Source: Streptomyces sp. SAT1
GTDB taxonomy: Bacteria; Actinomycetota; Actinomycetes; Streptomycetales; Streptomycetaceae
Assembly (NCBI RefSeq): GCF_001654495.1
Contig: NZ_CP015849.1
Coordinates: forward strand, 4,749,501 to 4,813,500
Direction: 5' to 3'
Length of the DNA stretch: 64,000 nucleotides
Shown piece by piece: positions 41,766 through 50,233 of this stretch (position 1 is its first letter; each line of letters starts with the position of its first letter). The notes beneath the pieces were generated by a model that was not told where the DNA came from, did no database searches, and saw only the letters and a program-made list of their open reading frames with translations. A program made the translations under genes and the position numbers.

Positions 41766-43904
41766 GTGGGACGCCACAGCCGCCGCGGACCCGCCCCGAA
41801 GGGCGACAGCGCGGGCACAGCGGGCACGACAGCGAGTACGGACGCGGCCCGGCAGGGCCGGGACCGCGGAGGCCGCCGGGACGGCTTCGAGGGACCGGCC
41901 GGACCGGTCCCCGGCGCCCGGCCGGCCGGGCGGCCCGGTTCACCCGGTCAGCCCGGTTCACCTGATCAGCACGGTTCGCCCGGTCAGACCGCCGTACCGA
42001 TGGCGCCGCCCGGACCGGCGGCGGGTCCCGCGCAGGCGCCGCCTCCACGACGGGGTCCGGGCGCCACCGCGCCGGGCCGGGGCCCCGGCCCCGCTCCCTG
42101 GCCGGGCTCCGGTCCCGCCGGTCCCGCCCCGGCTCCGGGCAGGCGCCCGGCGGGCCCACCGCGCTTCCCGGACGGCACTCCCGCACAGGGCGTACCCCGT
42201 CTGCCGGACGGCACTCCCGCACAGGGGTTCCCCCGCGTGCCCGCGCCGGACGGGACGCCTGCCCACGGCGTGCCGCGTTTCCCGGACGGGACACCGGCGC
42301 GCGGTGTGCCGCGTATGCCGGACGGGATGCCCGCCCATGGTGTGCCGCGCCTCGGGGACGGGACGCCCGCTCACGGCGTGCCCCGCTTCCCCGAGGGAAC
42401 TCCCGCTCACGGCGTGCCCCGCTTCCCCGAGGGAACTCCCGCTCACGGCGTGCCGCGTCTGCCGGACGGAACTCCCGCCCATGGCGTGCCCCGCATCCCC
42501 GGCGGGACACCCGCCCATGGTGTGCCGCAGGCTCGTGGTGCTCATCCCGAGCAGCGGGAAGCCGGGGGCGGCTGGGGGGAGTTCAGCCCCAGGGCCGGAC
42601 GCTCCGGCGGAGGTGCGGGCGCGGCGCCCGGCGTCGGCGAGACCTCGGTGGCGGGTCCCGCGGTGCCCACCGGTGCAGCGGGCCCCGGCGTCCCCATCCC
42701 GCGGCAGCGGCGCGCGCAGTCGGCCCCGGGGGCCGGTCCCCGGCAGGACTACCTCGACGCGTTCCGGGACGGAGCGGCAGAAGAGGGCGGCAAGAGCGGC
42801 GACGGCGACGGCACGGAGAGCGGCGAGGACGGCGCGACCGGCGCCACCGCCCGCTCACGCGGCGCCTCCCGGGGCACGCTGCCCCGCCCGGTGCCGGTCC
42901 AGTTCGCCCCGCCCACGGGACCCACCGCCGCCGGTACCGGCACGAGCCCGGTCGCGGGCACCGGACCGCGCGCGGGCAGCGGTGGCAGTGGCGGCCGTGG
43001 TGGCGACGGCGGTGACGGCTCCGTGCCGCCCGCCGCCGACGCGGCCCCCGACGCCAAGAGCGCCAAGAGCGCCAAGAGCGCCAAGAGCGCCAAGAGCGCC
43101 AAGGGCACCAAGGGCCGCACCTTCACCGGTATCGCCGCCGCGGCCGTCACCACCGTGCTCGCGGTCGTCGTCGCCGGGCAGGTCGCCGACGACCGCTCCG
43201 AGGCGGGAGCGGCGCAGACGGCCGGCGGCCAGGACGAGGGCGCCCGGACCGCGCTGGGCGGGGGCGTACAGGCGAGCCCGTCCCCCTCGCACAGCGCGGT
43301 CGCGCTGACGTACGAGCAGAAGATGAACCTGAAGTACCCGCTGAGCCCCGCGCTCAAGGGATCGGGCCGGTTCGACGTGGTCCCCGGTTCCGCCAAGGCG
43401 CCGGGGCGCGGGCGCAAGTTCACCTACCGGGTCGACGTGGAGCAGGGCCTCGGGCTCGACGGACGGCTCTTCGCGGACGCCGTGCAGAAGACGCTCAACG
43501 ACGACCGCAGCTGGGCCCACGGCGGCGCGCGCACCTTCGAGCGGGTCTCCTCCGGCGAGAGCGACTTCGTGATCACGCTCGCCAGCCCCGGCACCACCGC
43601 CGTGTGGTGCGAGAAGTCGGGTCTGGACACCACCGAGGACAACGTCTCGTGCGACTCGGCCGCCACCCCGCGCGTGATGATCAACGCCTACCGCTGGGCG
43701 CAGGGCGCCAAGACCTACGGCGACCGGATCTACCCGTACCGGCAGATGCTGATCAACCACGAGGTCGGCCACCGTCTCGGCCACAACCACGTCACCTGCG
43801 AGAAGGACGGGGAGCTGGCGCCGGTCATGCAGCAGCAGACGAAGTTCCTCGACCATGACGGAATTCACTGCCTGCCCAACTCCTGGCCCTATCCGAAGAG
43901 TTGA
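41766..43904 (+). CDS. DUF3152 membrane-tethered metzincin-like protease
   Basis: A 712-residue protein. Residues 1-450 are Pro/Gly-rich, including about eleven 12-residue FPDGTPAHGVPR-type repeats (nt 42166-42530) and an AKS x5 run. One membrane helix follows at about 458-478, then the DUF3152 domain. This contains HEVGHRLGHNH (H665, H669, H675), a perfect HExxHxxGxxH zinc motif, and a Met-turn candidate in APVMQQQ. The counterpart is Rv3207c. The N-terminus is predicted cytoplasmic and the catalytic part outside. GTG 41766 follows GGAGG by 12 bases. Confidence 0.88.
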   Translation: MGRHSRRGPAPKGDSAGTAGTTASTDAARQGRDRGGRRDGFEGPAGPVPGARPAGRPGSPGQPGSPDQHGSPGQTAVPMAPPGPAAGPAQAPPPRRGPGATAPGRGPGPAPWPGSGPAGPAPAPGRRPAGPPRFPDGTPAQGVPRLPDGTPAQGFPRVPAPDGTPAHGVPRFPDGTPARGVPRMPDGMPAHGVPRLGDGTPAHGVPRFPEGTPAHGVPRFPEGTPAHGVPRLPDGTPAHGVPRIPGGTPAHGVPQARGAHPEQREAGGGWGEFSPRAGRSGGGAGAAPGVGETSVAGPAVPTGAAGPGVPIPRQRRAQSAPGAGPRQDYLDAFRDGAAEEGGKSGDGDGTESGEDGATGATARSRGASRGTLPRPVPVQFAPPTGPTAAGTGTSPVAGTGPRAGSGGSGGRGGDGGDGSVPPAADAAPDAKSAKSAKSAKSAKSAKGTKGRTFTGIAAAAVTTVLAVVVAGQVADDRSEAGAAQTAGGQDEGARTALGGGVQASPSPSHSAVALTYEQKMNLKYPLSPALKGSGRFDVVPGSAKAPGRGRKFTYRVDVEQGLGLDGRLFADAVQKTLNDDRSWAHGGARTFERVSSGESDFVITLASPGTTAVWCEKSGLDTTEDNVSCDSAATPRVMINAYRWAQGAKTYGDRIYPYRQMLINHEVGHRLGHNHVTCEKDGELAPVMQQQTKFLDHDGIHCLPNSWPYPKS
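42166..42530 (+). repeat. 36-base coding repeats (GTPAHGVPR type)
   Basis: About eleven in-frame units of 33-42 bases encode variants of R-[FL]-P-D-G-T-P-A-H-G-V-P. Some neighbouring units are identical (for example the two FPEGTPAHGVPR copies near 42390-42460), a sign of recent duplication. Confidence 0.93.
43053..43106 (+). repeat. 9-base GCCAAGAGC run
   Basis: Five or so GCCAAGAGC units, each encoding Ala-Lys-Ser, lie in the basic segment just before the membrane helix of the DUF3152 protein. Confidence 0.9.
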
Positions 43905-43924
43905 CGGACGGTGTGCGGGGTGGC

Positions 43925-43941
43925 CGCGGGGGAGCCCCGCG
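43925..43941 (+). terminator. short G+C hairpin after the DUF3152 gene
   Basis: A 7-bp CGCGGGG/CCCCGCG stem with a 3-base loop lies about 20 bases past the stop. It is weaker than other terminators here. Confidence 0.45.
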
Positions 43942-43957
43942 CCGCCCTCCGATCATG

Positions 43958-43987
43958 TTGACAATGCGCCGAATGTTCGTTCATATT
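43958..43987 (+). promoter_or_regulatory. consensus promoter for the Cys leader / ABC operon
   Basis: A perfect -35 TTGACA (43958-43963), an 18-base spacer and -10 CATATT (43982-43987). Initiation seven bases after the -10 falls on the A of the leader ORF's ATG (43995). This is the best housekeeping-type promoter I found in the window. Confidence 0.75.
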
Positions 43988-43994
43988 TCTGCGC

Positions 43995-44087
43995 ATGTGG
44001 TCCCGTCACTCCGTCAGCAGCGCCGCCATCGAGATGGCGCTCCTCGGCGTGACCGCCCTCTGTGTGGCCGACATCCACTGTTGCTGA
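43995..44087 (+). CDS. putative cysteine-sensing leader peptide (30 aa)
   Basis: ATG 43995 coincides with the predicted transcript start, so it is read leaderless. It encodes MWSRHSVSSAAIEMALLGV and then TALCVADIHCC with stop TGA at 44085. The peptide has Cys at 23, 29 and 30, the last two codons being TGT TGC. Short uORFs ending in clustered Cys codons are known in Actinobacteria as cysteine attenuators of sulfur genes. It precedes an ABC transporter operon by 222 bases of hairpin-rich leader, with which it is probably co-transcribed. The assignment rests on pattern and context. Confidence 0.7.
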   Translation: MWSRHSVSSAAIEMALLGVTALCVADIHCC

Positions 44088-44216
44088 CGCCCGCCCTCGG
44101 CGTGCGCGTCGCCCCGTTCTCCCCCTCGCCCTGACCTTCCGCGTCCTGGTGCGCTCCCGCCGAGCGCCGTCGCGCGGCAGTACGGTCCCCGGTGGTCCGA
44201 CGACCCGTCGCCGAGG

Positions 44217-44273
44217 CAGACGTCTGTCCAGATTCGTCTCATTCCTCGTCCAACCGTCTCGCGATCCGAGACG
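44217..44273 (+). promoter_or_regulatory. hairpins between leader peptide and transporter gene
   Basis: CAGACGTCTG (44217-44226) is self-complementary. CGTCTCG/CGAGACG (44255-44261 and 44267-44273) forms a 7-bp stem with a 5-base loop 36 bases before the solute-binding-protein ATG. Repeated GTCTC/GTCTG segments allow alternative pairings, as attenuators need. Confidence 0.5.
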
Positions 44274-44309
44274 TGTCCGGGACATCCTTTTCGAGAGGTC
44301 GTCATTCCG

Positions 44310-46028
44310 ATGCGCCAACCGTCCGTCTCAGCCCGCCGCGTGGCCGCGGTATCCGTCAGCCTGGTCGTGGCAGCGGGCGCCGTCGCCTGCGGGCCGAAGG
44401 ACGACGATGCCAAGAGCACCGGCGGCGACTCCCGGCCCCACAAGGGCGGCACCCTGAACGTCCTCAACGCCCAGCCCCAGCAGGACTTCGACCCGGCGCG
44501 CCTCTACACCTCCGGCGGCGGCAACGTCCCCTCCCTGGTCTTCCGCACCCTCACCACCCGCAACCGCGAGAACGGCGCCGCCGGTGCCGAGGTCGTCCCG
44601 GACCTCGCCACCGACACCGGGCGCCCCGGCAAGGACGCGACCGTGTGGACGTACACCCTCAAGGAGGGCCTGAAGTACGAGGACGGCACGCCGATCACCT
44701 CGGCCGACGTCAAGTACGGCATCGAGCGCTCCTTCGCCCCCGAACTCTCCGGCGGCGCCCCCTACCTGCGGGACTGGCTGGTCGGCGCGGCCGGCTACCA
44801 GGGGCCGTACAAGGACAAGAAGGGCCTCGCCGCGATCGAGACGCCGGACGCCCGGACGATCGTCTTCCATCTGAACAAGCCCGAGGGCGAGTTCCCGTAC
44901 CTGGCCACGCAGACCCAGTTCACGCCGGTGCCCAAGGCCAAGGACACCGGCACCAGGTACGAGGAGCACCCGGTCTCGTCCGGCCCGTACAAGGTCGTCA
45001 AGAACGAGAACGACGGCGAGCACCTCGTCCTGGAGCGCAACCCGCACTGGTCCGCCGCCACCGACGCCGAGCGCAAGGCGTACCCGGACCGGATCGACGT
45101 ACGGTCCGGGCTCGACTCGTCCGTCATCAACCAGCGGCTCTCCGCCTCCCAGGGCCCGGACGCCGCCGCCGTCACCACGGACACCAACCTCGGACCGGCC
45201 GAACTCGCCAAGGTCAGCGGCGACAAGGCACTGGCCGCGCGCGTGGGCGCCGGCCACTTCGGCTACACCAACTACCTGGCCTTCAACCCGAAGGTGAAGC
45301 CGTTCGACGACATCAAGGTGCGCCAGGCCGTCGCCTACGCCATCGACCGGTCCTCGGTCGTCAACGCGGCCGGCGGCAGCGCACTCGCCGAGCCCGCCAC
45401 CACCTTCCTGCCGAACCAGAAGTCCTTCGGCCACACCCCCTACGACCTCTTCCCGGCGGGCACCTCGGGCGACCCGGCCAAGGCCAGGGAGCTGCTGAAG
45501 CAGGCCGGCCACCCCGACGGCATCACCGTCACCCTCACCCACTCCAACAGCAAGGACTTCGAGACCAGCCCGGAGATCGCCACCGCCGTCCAGGACGCGC
45601 TCAAGAAGGCCGGCATCACCGTCAGGCTCCAGGGCCTGGAGAAGAACGACTACTCCGACAAGACCCAGAACGTGAAGACCGAGCCGGGCCTCTTCCTCGC
45701 CCACTGGGGTGCCGACTGGCCCTCCGGCGGCCCCTTCCTGGCCCCGATCTTCGACGGCCGCCAGATCGTCGCGGACGGCGCCAACTTCAACAGCGGACAG
45801 CTCGACGACACGTCCGTCAACGACGAGATCGACGCGATCAACAAGCTGACCGACCTCGGCGCCGCCGCCGCCCGCTGGGGCGCCCTGGACAAGAAGATCG
45901 GCCAGCAGGCCCTGACCGTGCCGCTGTTCCACCCCGTCTACAAGCGCCTGTACGGCAAGGACGTCAAGAACATCGTGATCAGCGACTGGACCGGCGTGCT
46001 GGACATCTCCCAGGTCGCGGTGAAGTGA
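44310..46028 (+). CDS. oligopeptide-type ABC transporter solute-binding lipoprotein
   Basis: A 572-residue family 5 solute-binding protein (DppA/OppA type). It has a signal peptide with the lipobox at about Cys27 (AGAVACG), then GGTLNVLNAQPQQDFDP and a bilobal fold with YKVVKNENDGEHLVLERNP. ATG 44310 follows GAGAGG. It binds short peptides or similar substrates outside the cell and is the first gene of an operon with two permeases and a fused ATPase. The Cys leader upstream suggests a Cys-containing substrate or sulfur-linked control. Confidence 0.95.
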   Translation: MRQPSVSARRVAAVSVSLVVAAGAVACGPKDDDAKSTGGDSRPHKGGTLNVLNAQPQQDFDPARLYTSGGGNVPSLVFRTLTTRNRENGAAGAEVVPDLATDTGRPGKDATVWTYTLKEGLKYEDGTPITSADVKYGIERSFAPELSGGAPYLRDWLVGAAGYQGPYKDKKGLAAIETPDARTIVFHLNKPEGEFPYLATQTQFTPVPKAKDTGTRYEEHPVSSGPYKVVKNENDGEHLVLERNPHWSAATDAERKAYPDRIDVRSGLDSSVINQRLSASQGPDAAAVTTDTNLGPAELAKVSGDKALAARVGAGHFGYTNYLAFNPKVKPFDDIKVRQAVAYAIDRSSVVNAAGGSALAEPATTFLPNQKSFGHTPYDLFPAGTSGDPAKARELLKQAGHPDGITVTLTHSNSKDFETSPEIATAVQDALKKAGITVRLQGLEKNDYSDKTQNVKTEPGLFLAHWGADWPSGGPFLAPIFDGRQIVADGANFNSGQLDDTSVNDEIDAINKLTDLGAAAARWGALDKKIGQQALTVPLFHPVYKRLYGKDVKNIVISDWTGVLDISQVAVK

Positions 46029-46032
46029 CGCC

Positions 46033-47214
46033 GTGAGCGAGGCACTTGCCGCCTCCCCGGCCGCCGGGACGGACATCCCCGTCCCGGCGGCCGCGGGGGC
46101 CCACCGGTTCTGGCGGCGGCTGCGTGCGCAGCGCGCCGCCCTCGTCGCGGCGGCCGTCGTCGCGCTGCTCGTCCTGGTCGCGCTCGCCGCGCCGCTGCTC
46201 ACCGCGCTGGAGGGCCAGGACCCCACCACCTACCACCCCGGCCTGGTCGACTCCGCGCGCGGCGGCGTGCCCATCGGCACGTTCGGCGGCGCGGGCGCCG
46301 ACCACTGGCTCGGCGTCGAACCGCAGACCGGCCGCGACCTGTTCGCCCGCCTCGTCTACGGCGCCCGGGTCTCGCTGGGCGTGGCGCTCGCCGCCACCCT
46401 CATCCAGATCGCCATCGGGGTCGCGGTCGGCGTCGCCGCAGCGCTCGGCAACCGCTGGGTCGACCAGCTGCTGAGCCGGGCCACCGACATCATCGTCTCG
46501 ATGCCGCTGATGATCATGGCCCTCGCGCTGCTGGCCATCGTCCCGTCGAGCTTCCCGCGCCCGGTGCTGGTCACCCTGGTCATCGGCCTGATCGCCTGGG
46601 GCAACATCGCCAAGATCGTGCGCGCCCAGACCCTCACGCTCAAGGGGCTCGACCATGTCGCCGCCGCCCGGCTCAGCGGCTGGGGCACCGTGCGCGTCGT
46701 CCGCCGCGAACTGCTGCCCGGCCTCGCGGCCCCGGTGATCACCTACGCCGCCCTGCTCGTGCCCGCCAACATCTCCGTCGAGGCGGCGCTGTCCTTCCTC
46801 GGCGTCGGCGTGAAGCCGCCCACCCCGTCCTGGGGGCAGATGCTCACCGCGGCCGACGTCTGGTACCAGGCGGCGCCGCAGTATCTGATGCTGCCCGCGG
46901 GCGCCCTCTTCGTGACCGTGGTCGCCCTGACCGTCCTCGGCGACGGCGTCCGCACCGCCCTCGACCCGCGCGCCGCCTCCCGCCTCCGCATCGGTACCGG
47001 CCGCAGGCGTGAGTCGGCGGCCGGTGCCGATGCGGAGATCGGTCCGGAGACCGGGACGGAAGCTGGTGCGGAGTCCGGGACGGAAGCCGGTCCGGAGAGC
47101 GGTGCGGCGGCCGAGGGGCCGCCCCAGGCCCAGGCCCAGGCCCAGGCCCAGGCCCAGGCCCAGGCCCAGGCCAAGGCCCAGGCCCGAGAAGCACGCAAGG
47201 AGGCCACCGCGTGA
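46033..47214 (+). CDS. DppC/OppC-type ABC permease with Gln-Ala tail
   Basis: A 393-residue permease with six membrane helices and the EAA loop (DHVAAARLSGWGTVRVVRRELLPG). After about residue 320 it carries an unusual Glu/Gly/Ala-rich tail, then (Gln-Ala)8 interrupted by Lys-Ala. GTG 46033 is five bases after the binding-protein gene. The stop overlaps the next permease (GTGA). It forms the channel with the DppB-like protein. The tail is not part of the family fold. Confidence 0.93.
   Translation: MSEALAASPAAGTDIPVPAAAGAHRFWRRLRAQRAALVAAAVVALLVLVALAAPLLTALEGQDPTTYHPGLVDSARGGVPIGTFGGAGADHWLGVEPQTGRDLFARLVYGARVSLGVALAATLIQIAIGVAVGVAAALGNRWVDQLLSRATDIIVSMPLMIMALALLAIVPSSFPRPVLVTLVIGLIAWGNIAKIVRAQTLTLKGLDHVAAARLSGWGTVRVVRRELLPGLAAPVITYAALLVPANISVEAALSFLGVGVKPPTPSWGQMLTAADVWYQAAPQYLMLPAGALFVTVVALTVLGDGVRTALDPRAASRLRIGTGRRRESAAGADAEIGPETGTEAGAESGTEAGPESGAAAEGPPQAQAQAQAQAQAQAQAKAQAREARKEATA
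47125..47184 (+). repeat. CAGGCC hexamer repeat (Gln-Ala) in the permease gene
   Basis: Eight perfect CAGGCC units (47125-47172) are followed by AAGGCC and CAGGCC. Being in-frame hexamers, copy changes alter only the tail length. Confidence 0.97.
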
Positions 47215-48218
47215 GCGTCTTCGGCGGACTCGGAGGATTCGTGCTGCGCCGTGCCCTCGGCGCCCTGATCACCCTCCTCGCCATCTCGGTGATCGTCTAC
47301 GTCGTCTTCTACGCCACCCCCGGCAACGTCGCCCAGATCAGCTGCGGCCCGCGCTGCTCGCCGGAGCAGGTGCACCAGGTCGCCCGGCAACTGCGCCTGG
47401 ACGACCCGCTGTACCTGCGCTACTGGCACTTCCTCGAAGGACTCGTGGCCGGCCAGGACTACTCGACCGGCACCTCCGCGGAGCACTGCTCCGCGCCCTG
47501 CCTCGGGGTCTCCTACCAGTCCGGGCGGCAGGTCCTGAGCATCATCCTGACCAAGCTCCCCGTGAGCCTGTCCCTGGTGTTCGGCGCGATGGTGCTCTGG
47601 CTGATCCTCGGGGTGGGCACGGGCGTGCTCTCCGCCTGGCGGCGCGGCCGGATCTCCGAACGCGTCCTCACCGCCGTCACGCTCGCGGGCACCGCCACCC
47701 CCGTGTTCGTCATCGGCCTGGTCCTGCTGATCGTCGTCTGCGGCGAGTTCCAGTGGCTGCCCTTCCCGCAGTACGTGAGCCTCACCGACGACCCCGAGCA
47801 GTGGGCGTGGAACCTCGTCCTGCCGTGGCTCTCGCTGGCCCTGATCGAGGCCGCCGCCTTCGCCCGGATGACCAGGGCGTCGATGCTGGAGACCCTCGCC
47901 GAGGACCACATCCGCACCTTCCGCGCGTACGGAGTGGGGGAGCGGGCGATCGTCGGGCGGCACGCGCTGCGCGGCGCCCTCGCCCCCGTCATCGCTCTGA
48001 ACGCCAACAACGTCGGCTCGGCGGTCGGCGGCGCGGTCCTCACCGAGACCCTGTTCGGCCTGCCCGGCATCGGACAGGAACTGGTGCACGCGGTGAACGT
48101 CGTGGATCTGCCGGTGGTCGTCGGCATGGTCCTGGTCATCGGCTTCTTCGTGGTCATCGCCAACGCCGTCGCGGACGTGCTGTTCGCGGTGGCCGACCGA
48201 CGGGTGGTACTCGCATGA
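47211..48218 (+). CDS. DppB/OppB-type ABC permease
   Basis: A 335-residue permease of the DppB class: an N-terminal helix (VLRRALGALITLLAISVIVYVV), a periplasmic domain with two Cys pairs (ISCGPRCSP; EHCSAPCLG), then five helices with the EAA loop DHIRTFRAYGVGERAIVGRHALRGA. GTG 47211 overlaps the stop of the previous gene. The Cys pairs in the external loop are unusual for the family and may form disulfides. Confidence 0.94.
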   Translation: MSVFGGLGGFVLRRALGALITLLAISVIVYVVFYATPGNVAQISCGPRCSPEQVHQVARQLRLDDPLYLRYWHFLEGLVAGQDYSTGTSAEHCSAPCLGVSYQSGRQVLSIILTKLPVSLSLVFGAMVLWLILGVGTGVLSAWRRGRISERVLTAVTLAGTATPVFVIGLVLLIVVCGEFQWLPFPQYVSLTDDPEQWAWNLVLPWLSLALIEAAAFARMTRASMLETLAEDHIRTFRAYGVGERAIVGRHALRGALAPVIALNANNVGSAVGGAVLTETLFGLPGIGQELVHAVNVVDLPVVVGMVLVIGFFVVIANAVADVLFAVADRRVVLA

Positions 48219-50041
48219 GCCCGAAGAACCTGATGAATCCGACCGGTTCCGCTGCGGCGACCGGTCCCGCTGCGGCGAGCCTCGTCGAGGTGTCGGACCT
48301 GACCGTGGCGTTCGGGGCCCTGCGCGCCGTGGACGGACTCTCCTTCCGGCTCGCGCCCGGCGGCGCGCTCGCCCTGGTCGGCGAGTCCGGCTCGGGCAAG
48401 TCCACGGTCGCCTCCGCCCTGCTGGGGCTGCACCGAGGCACCGGCGCGCGGGTGGGCGGCACGGTCCGGGTGGCCGGCACCGACGTGCGGTCCGCCTCCG
48501 AGGAGGAGCTGCGACGGCTGCGCGGCGGGACGGCCGCCATGGTCTTCCAGGACCCGCTGTCCTCCCTCGACCCGTACTACGCGGTCGGCGACCAGATCGC
48601 CGAGGTGTACCGCACGCACACGCGTGCGTCGCGCCGGGTGGCACGCGCGCGTGCCGTGGAGGTGCTGGACCGGGTAGGGATCCCCGACGCGGCACGGCGC
48701 TCCCGGTCCCGGCCGCACGAGTTCAGCGGCGGCATGCGCCAGCGCGCCCTGATCGCCATGGCGCTCGCGTGCGCCCCCGACCTGCTGATCGCCGACGAAC
48801 CGACCACCGCGCTCGACGTGACCGTCCAGGCCCAGATCCTCGACCTGCTGCACACGCTGCGCGAGGAGACCGGGATGGGACTGCTGCTGGTCACCCATGA
48901 CGTGGGCGTCGCCGCCGAGAGCGTCGACGAGGTGCTGGTCATGCGGCACGGCCGTGCCGTCGAACACGGTCCCGTCGCCGACGTGCTGGGCAGGCCCGGC
49001 GCGGCGTACACCAGGCAACTGCTGGCGGCGGTGCCCCGACTGGAACGCCTGCGGACGGTGACCGACGGGTCCGGGGACGCGCCGGAGGCGCCGGAGGCGC
49101 CGGTGCCCCCGGCGCCGGTGCGGGAGGCGCGGGTGCGGGAGGCGCGGGAGGAGGCATCGGAGGGCCACGGGTCCTCGCGGACCGGCTCACGGACCGGCTC
49201 GCGGACCGGCTCCGGCTCCGGCTCCGGCTCCGGGGCCGGGGCCGGGGCCGAGGTCGTCCTGGAGGCGACCGGGCTGCGGCGCGAGTTCGGGCGCGGCCGG
49301 CGGGCGCTGGCGGCCGTGGACGGCGTCTCGCTGACCGTGCGGCGCGGCGAGACCCTGGGGATCGTGGGCGAGTCCGGCAGCGGCAAGACCACGCTGGGCC
49401 GGATGCTGGTCGGGCTGCTGGAGCCGACCGCGGGCGAGGTGCGCTTCGAGGGCCGGGCCAGGGCCGGGGTGGATCCCGCCGTGCAGATGGTCTTCCAGGA
49501 CCCGGTCTCCTCCCTCAACCCGCGCCGCAGCGTGGGGGAGTCCATCGCGGATCCGCTGCGGGCGCGCGGCGAACGGAGCGAGGAGCGCATCCGGGAGCGC
49601 GTGGGCGGACTGCTGGAGCGCGTCGGGCTCGAACGCGCGCAGTACGACCGCTATCCGCACGAGTTCAGCGGCGGGCAGCGTCAGCGCGTGGGCATCGCGC
49701 GGGCGCTCGCCGCCGACCCGCGGGTGATCGTCTGCGACGAGCCCGTCTCCGCGCTCGACGTCACCACGCAGGCTCAGGTGGTGGCCCTGCTCGGCGAGTT
49801 GCAGCGGGACCTCGGCATCGCCCTGGTCTTCGTCGCCCACGACCTCGCGGTGGTACGCCAGGTCAGCGACCGGGTCGCGGTGATGCGCCGGGGCCGGATC
49901 GTCGAGGAGGGCCCGGCCGCCGAGGTGTACGACGCGCCCCGGGACCCCTACACCAGGCAGCTCCTGGCCGCCGTACCGGCGCTCGACCCGGAGGCCGCCG
50001 CCCGGCGCCGCGCCGCCCGCCGAGAGCTGGCCATGGCCTGA
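48215..50041 (+). CDS. fused dual ABC ATPase (DppD-DppF)
   Basis: A 608-residue protein with two ABC ATPase domains. The first (about 22-280) has GESGSGKST, FSGGMRQRA and LLIADEPTTALD; the second (about 345-600) has GESGSGKTT, FSGGQRQRV and VIVCDEPVSALD. The linker (about 290-345) is disordered with RTGS and GS/GA repeats. ATG 48215 overlaps the upstream stop (ATGA). Fusion of the two ATPases occurs in the glutathione importer GsiA and mycobacterial DppD. It powers import by the operon's permeases. Confidence 0.95.
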   Translation: MSPKNLMNPTGSAAATGPAAASLVEVSDLTVAFGALRAVDGLSFRLAPGGALALVGESGSGKSTVASALLGLHRGTGARVGGTVRVAGTDVRSASEEELRRLRGGTAAMVFQDPLSSLDPYYAVGDQIAEVYRTHTRASRRVARARAVEVLDRVGIPDAARRSRSRPHEFSGGMRQRALIAMALACAPDLLIADEPTTALDVTVQAQILDLLHTLREETGMGLLLVTHDVGVAAESVDEVLVMRHGRAVEHGPVADVLGRPGAAYTRQLLAAVPRLERLRTVTDGSGDAPEAPEAPVPPAPVREARVREAREEASEGHGSSRTGSRTGSRTGSGSGSGSGAGAGAEVVLEATGLRREFGRGRRALAAVDGVSLTVRRGETLGIVGESGSGKTTLGRMLVGLLEPTAGEVRFEGRARAGVDPAVQMVFQDPVSSLNPRRSVGESIADPLRARGERSEERIRERVGGLLERVGLERAQYDRYPHEFSGGQRQRVGIARALAADPRVIVCDEPVSALDVTTQAQVVALLGELQRDLGIALVFVAHDLAVVRQVSDRVAVMRRGRIVEEGPAAEVYDAPRDPYTRQLLAAVPALDPEAAARRRAARRELAMA

Positions 50042-50115
50042 CACCGCGTAGCCGAGTGATCCCCCGGTGCGACAGAACGCCGTCCGCCCGGGAAAGTTAC
50101 GCCCGTTCACCCCTT

Positions 50116-50153
50116 CCGGTGGCGCGACGGACAACCGTCCGTCGCGCCACCGG
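50116..50153. terminator. terminator of the ABC operon
   Basis: A perfect 17-bp stem (50116-50132 with 50137-50153) and loop AACC lie 75 bases after the ATPase gene, separating it from the polysaccharide-type cluster. Confidence 0.9.
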
Positions 50154-50233
50154 CCTGTCCGCATACGTTCTTCCCGCTGCGAGCCGCCGGTGCGACGGCG
50201 GCTCTCCACACGGGAGAGAACGGGGGTGCACGC

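Noticed and set aside
42166..42530. Regular 36-base repeats considered as a CRISPR array
   Set aside because: They are in frame, translate to FPDGTPAHGVPR-type repeats, have no unique spacers and no cas genes nearby.
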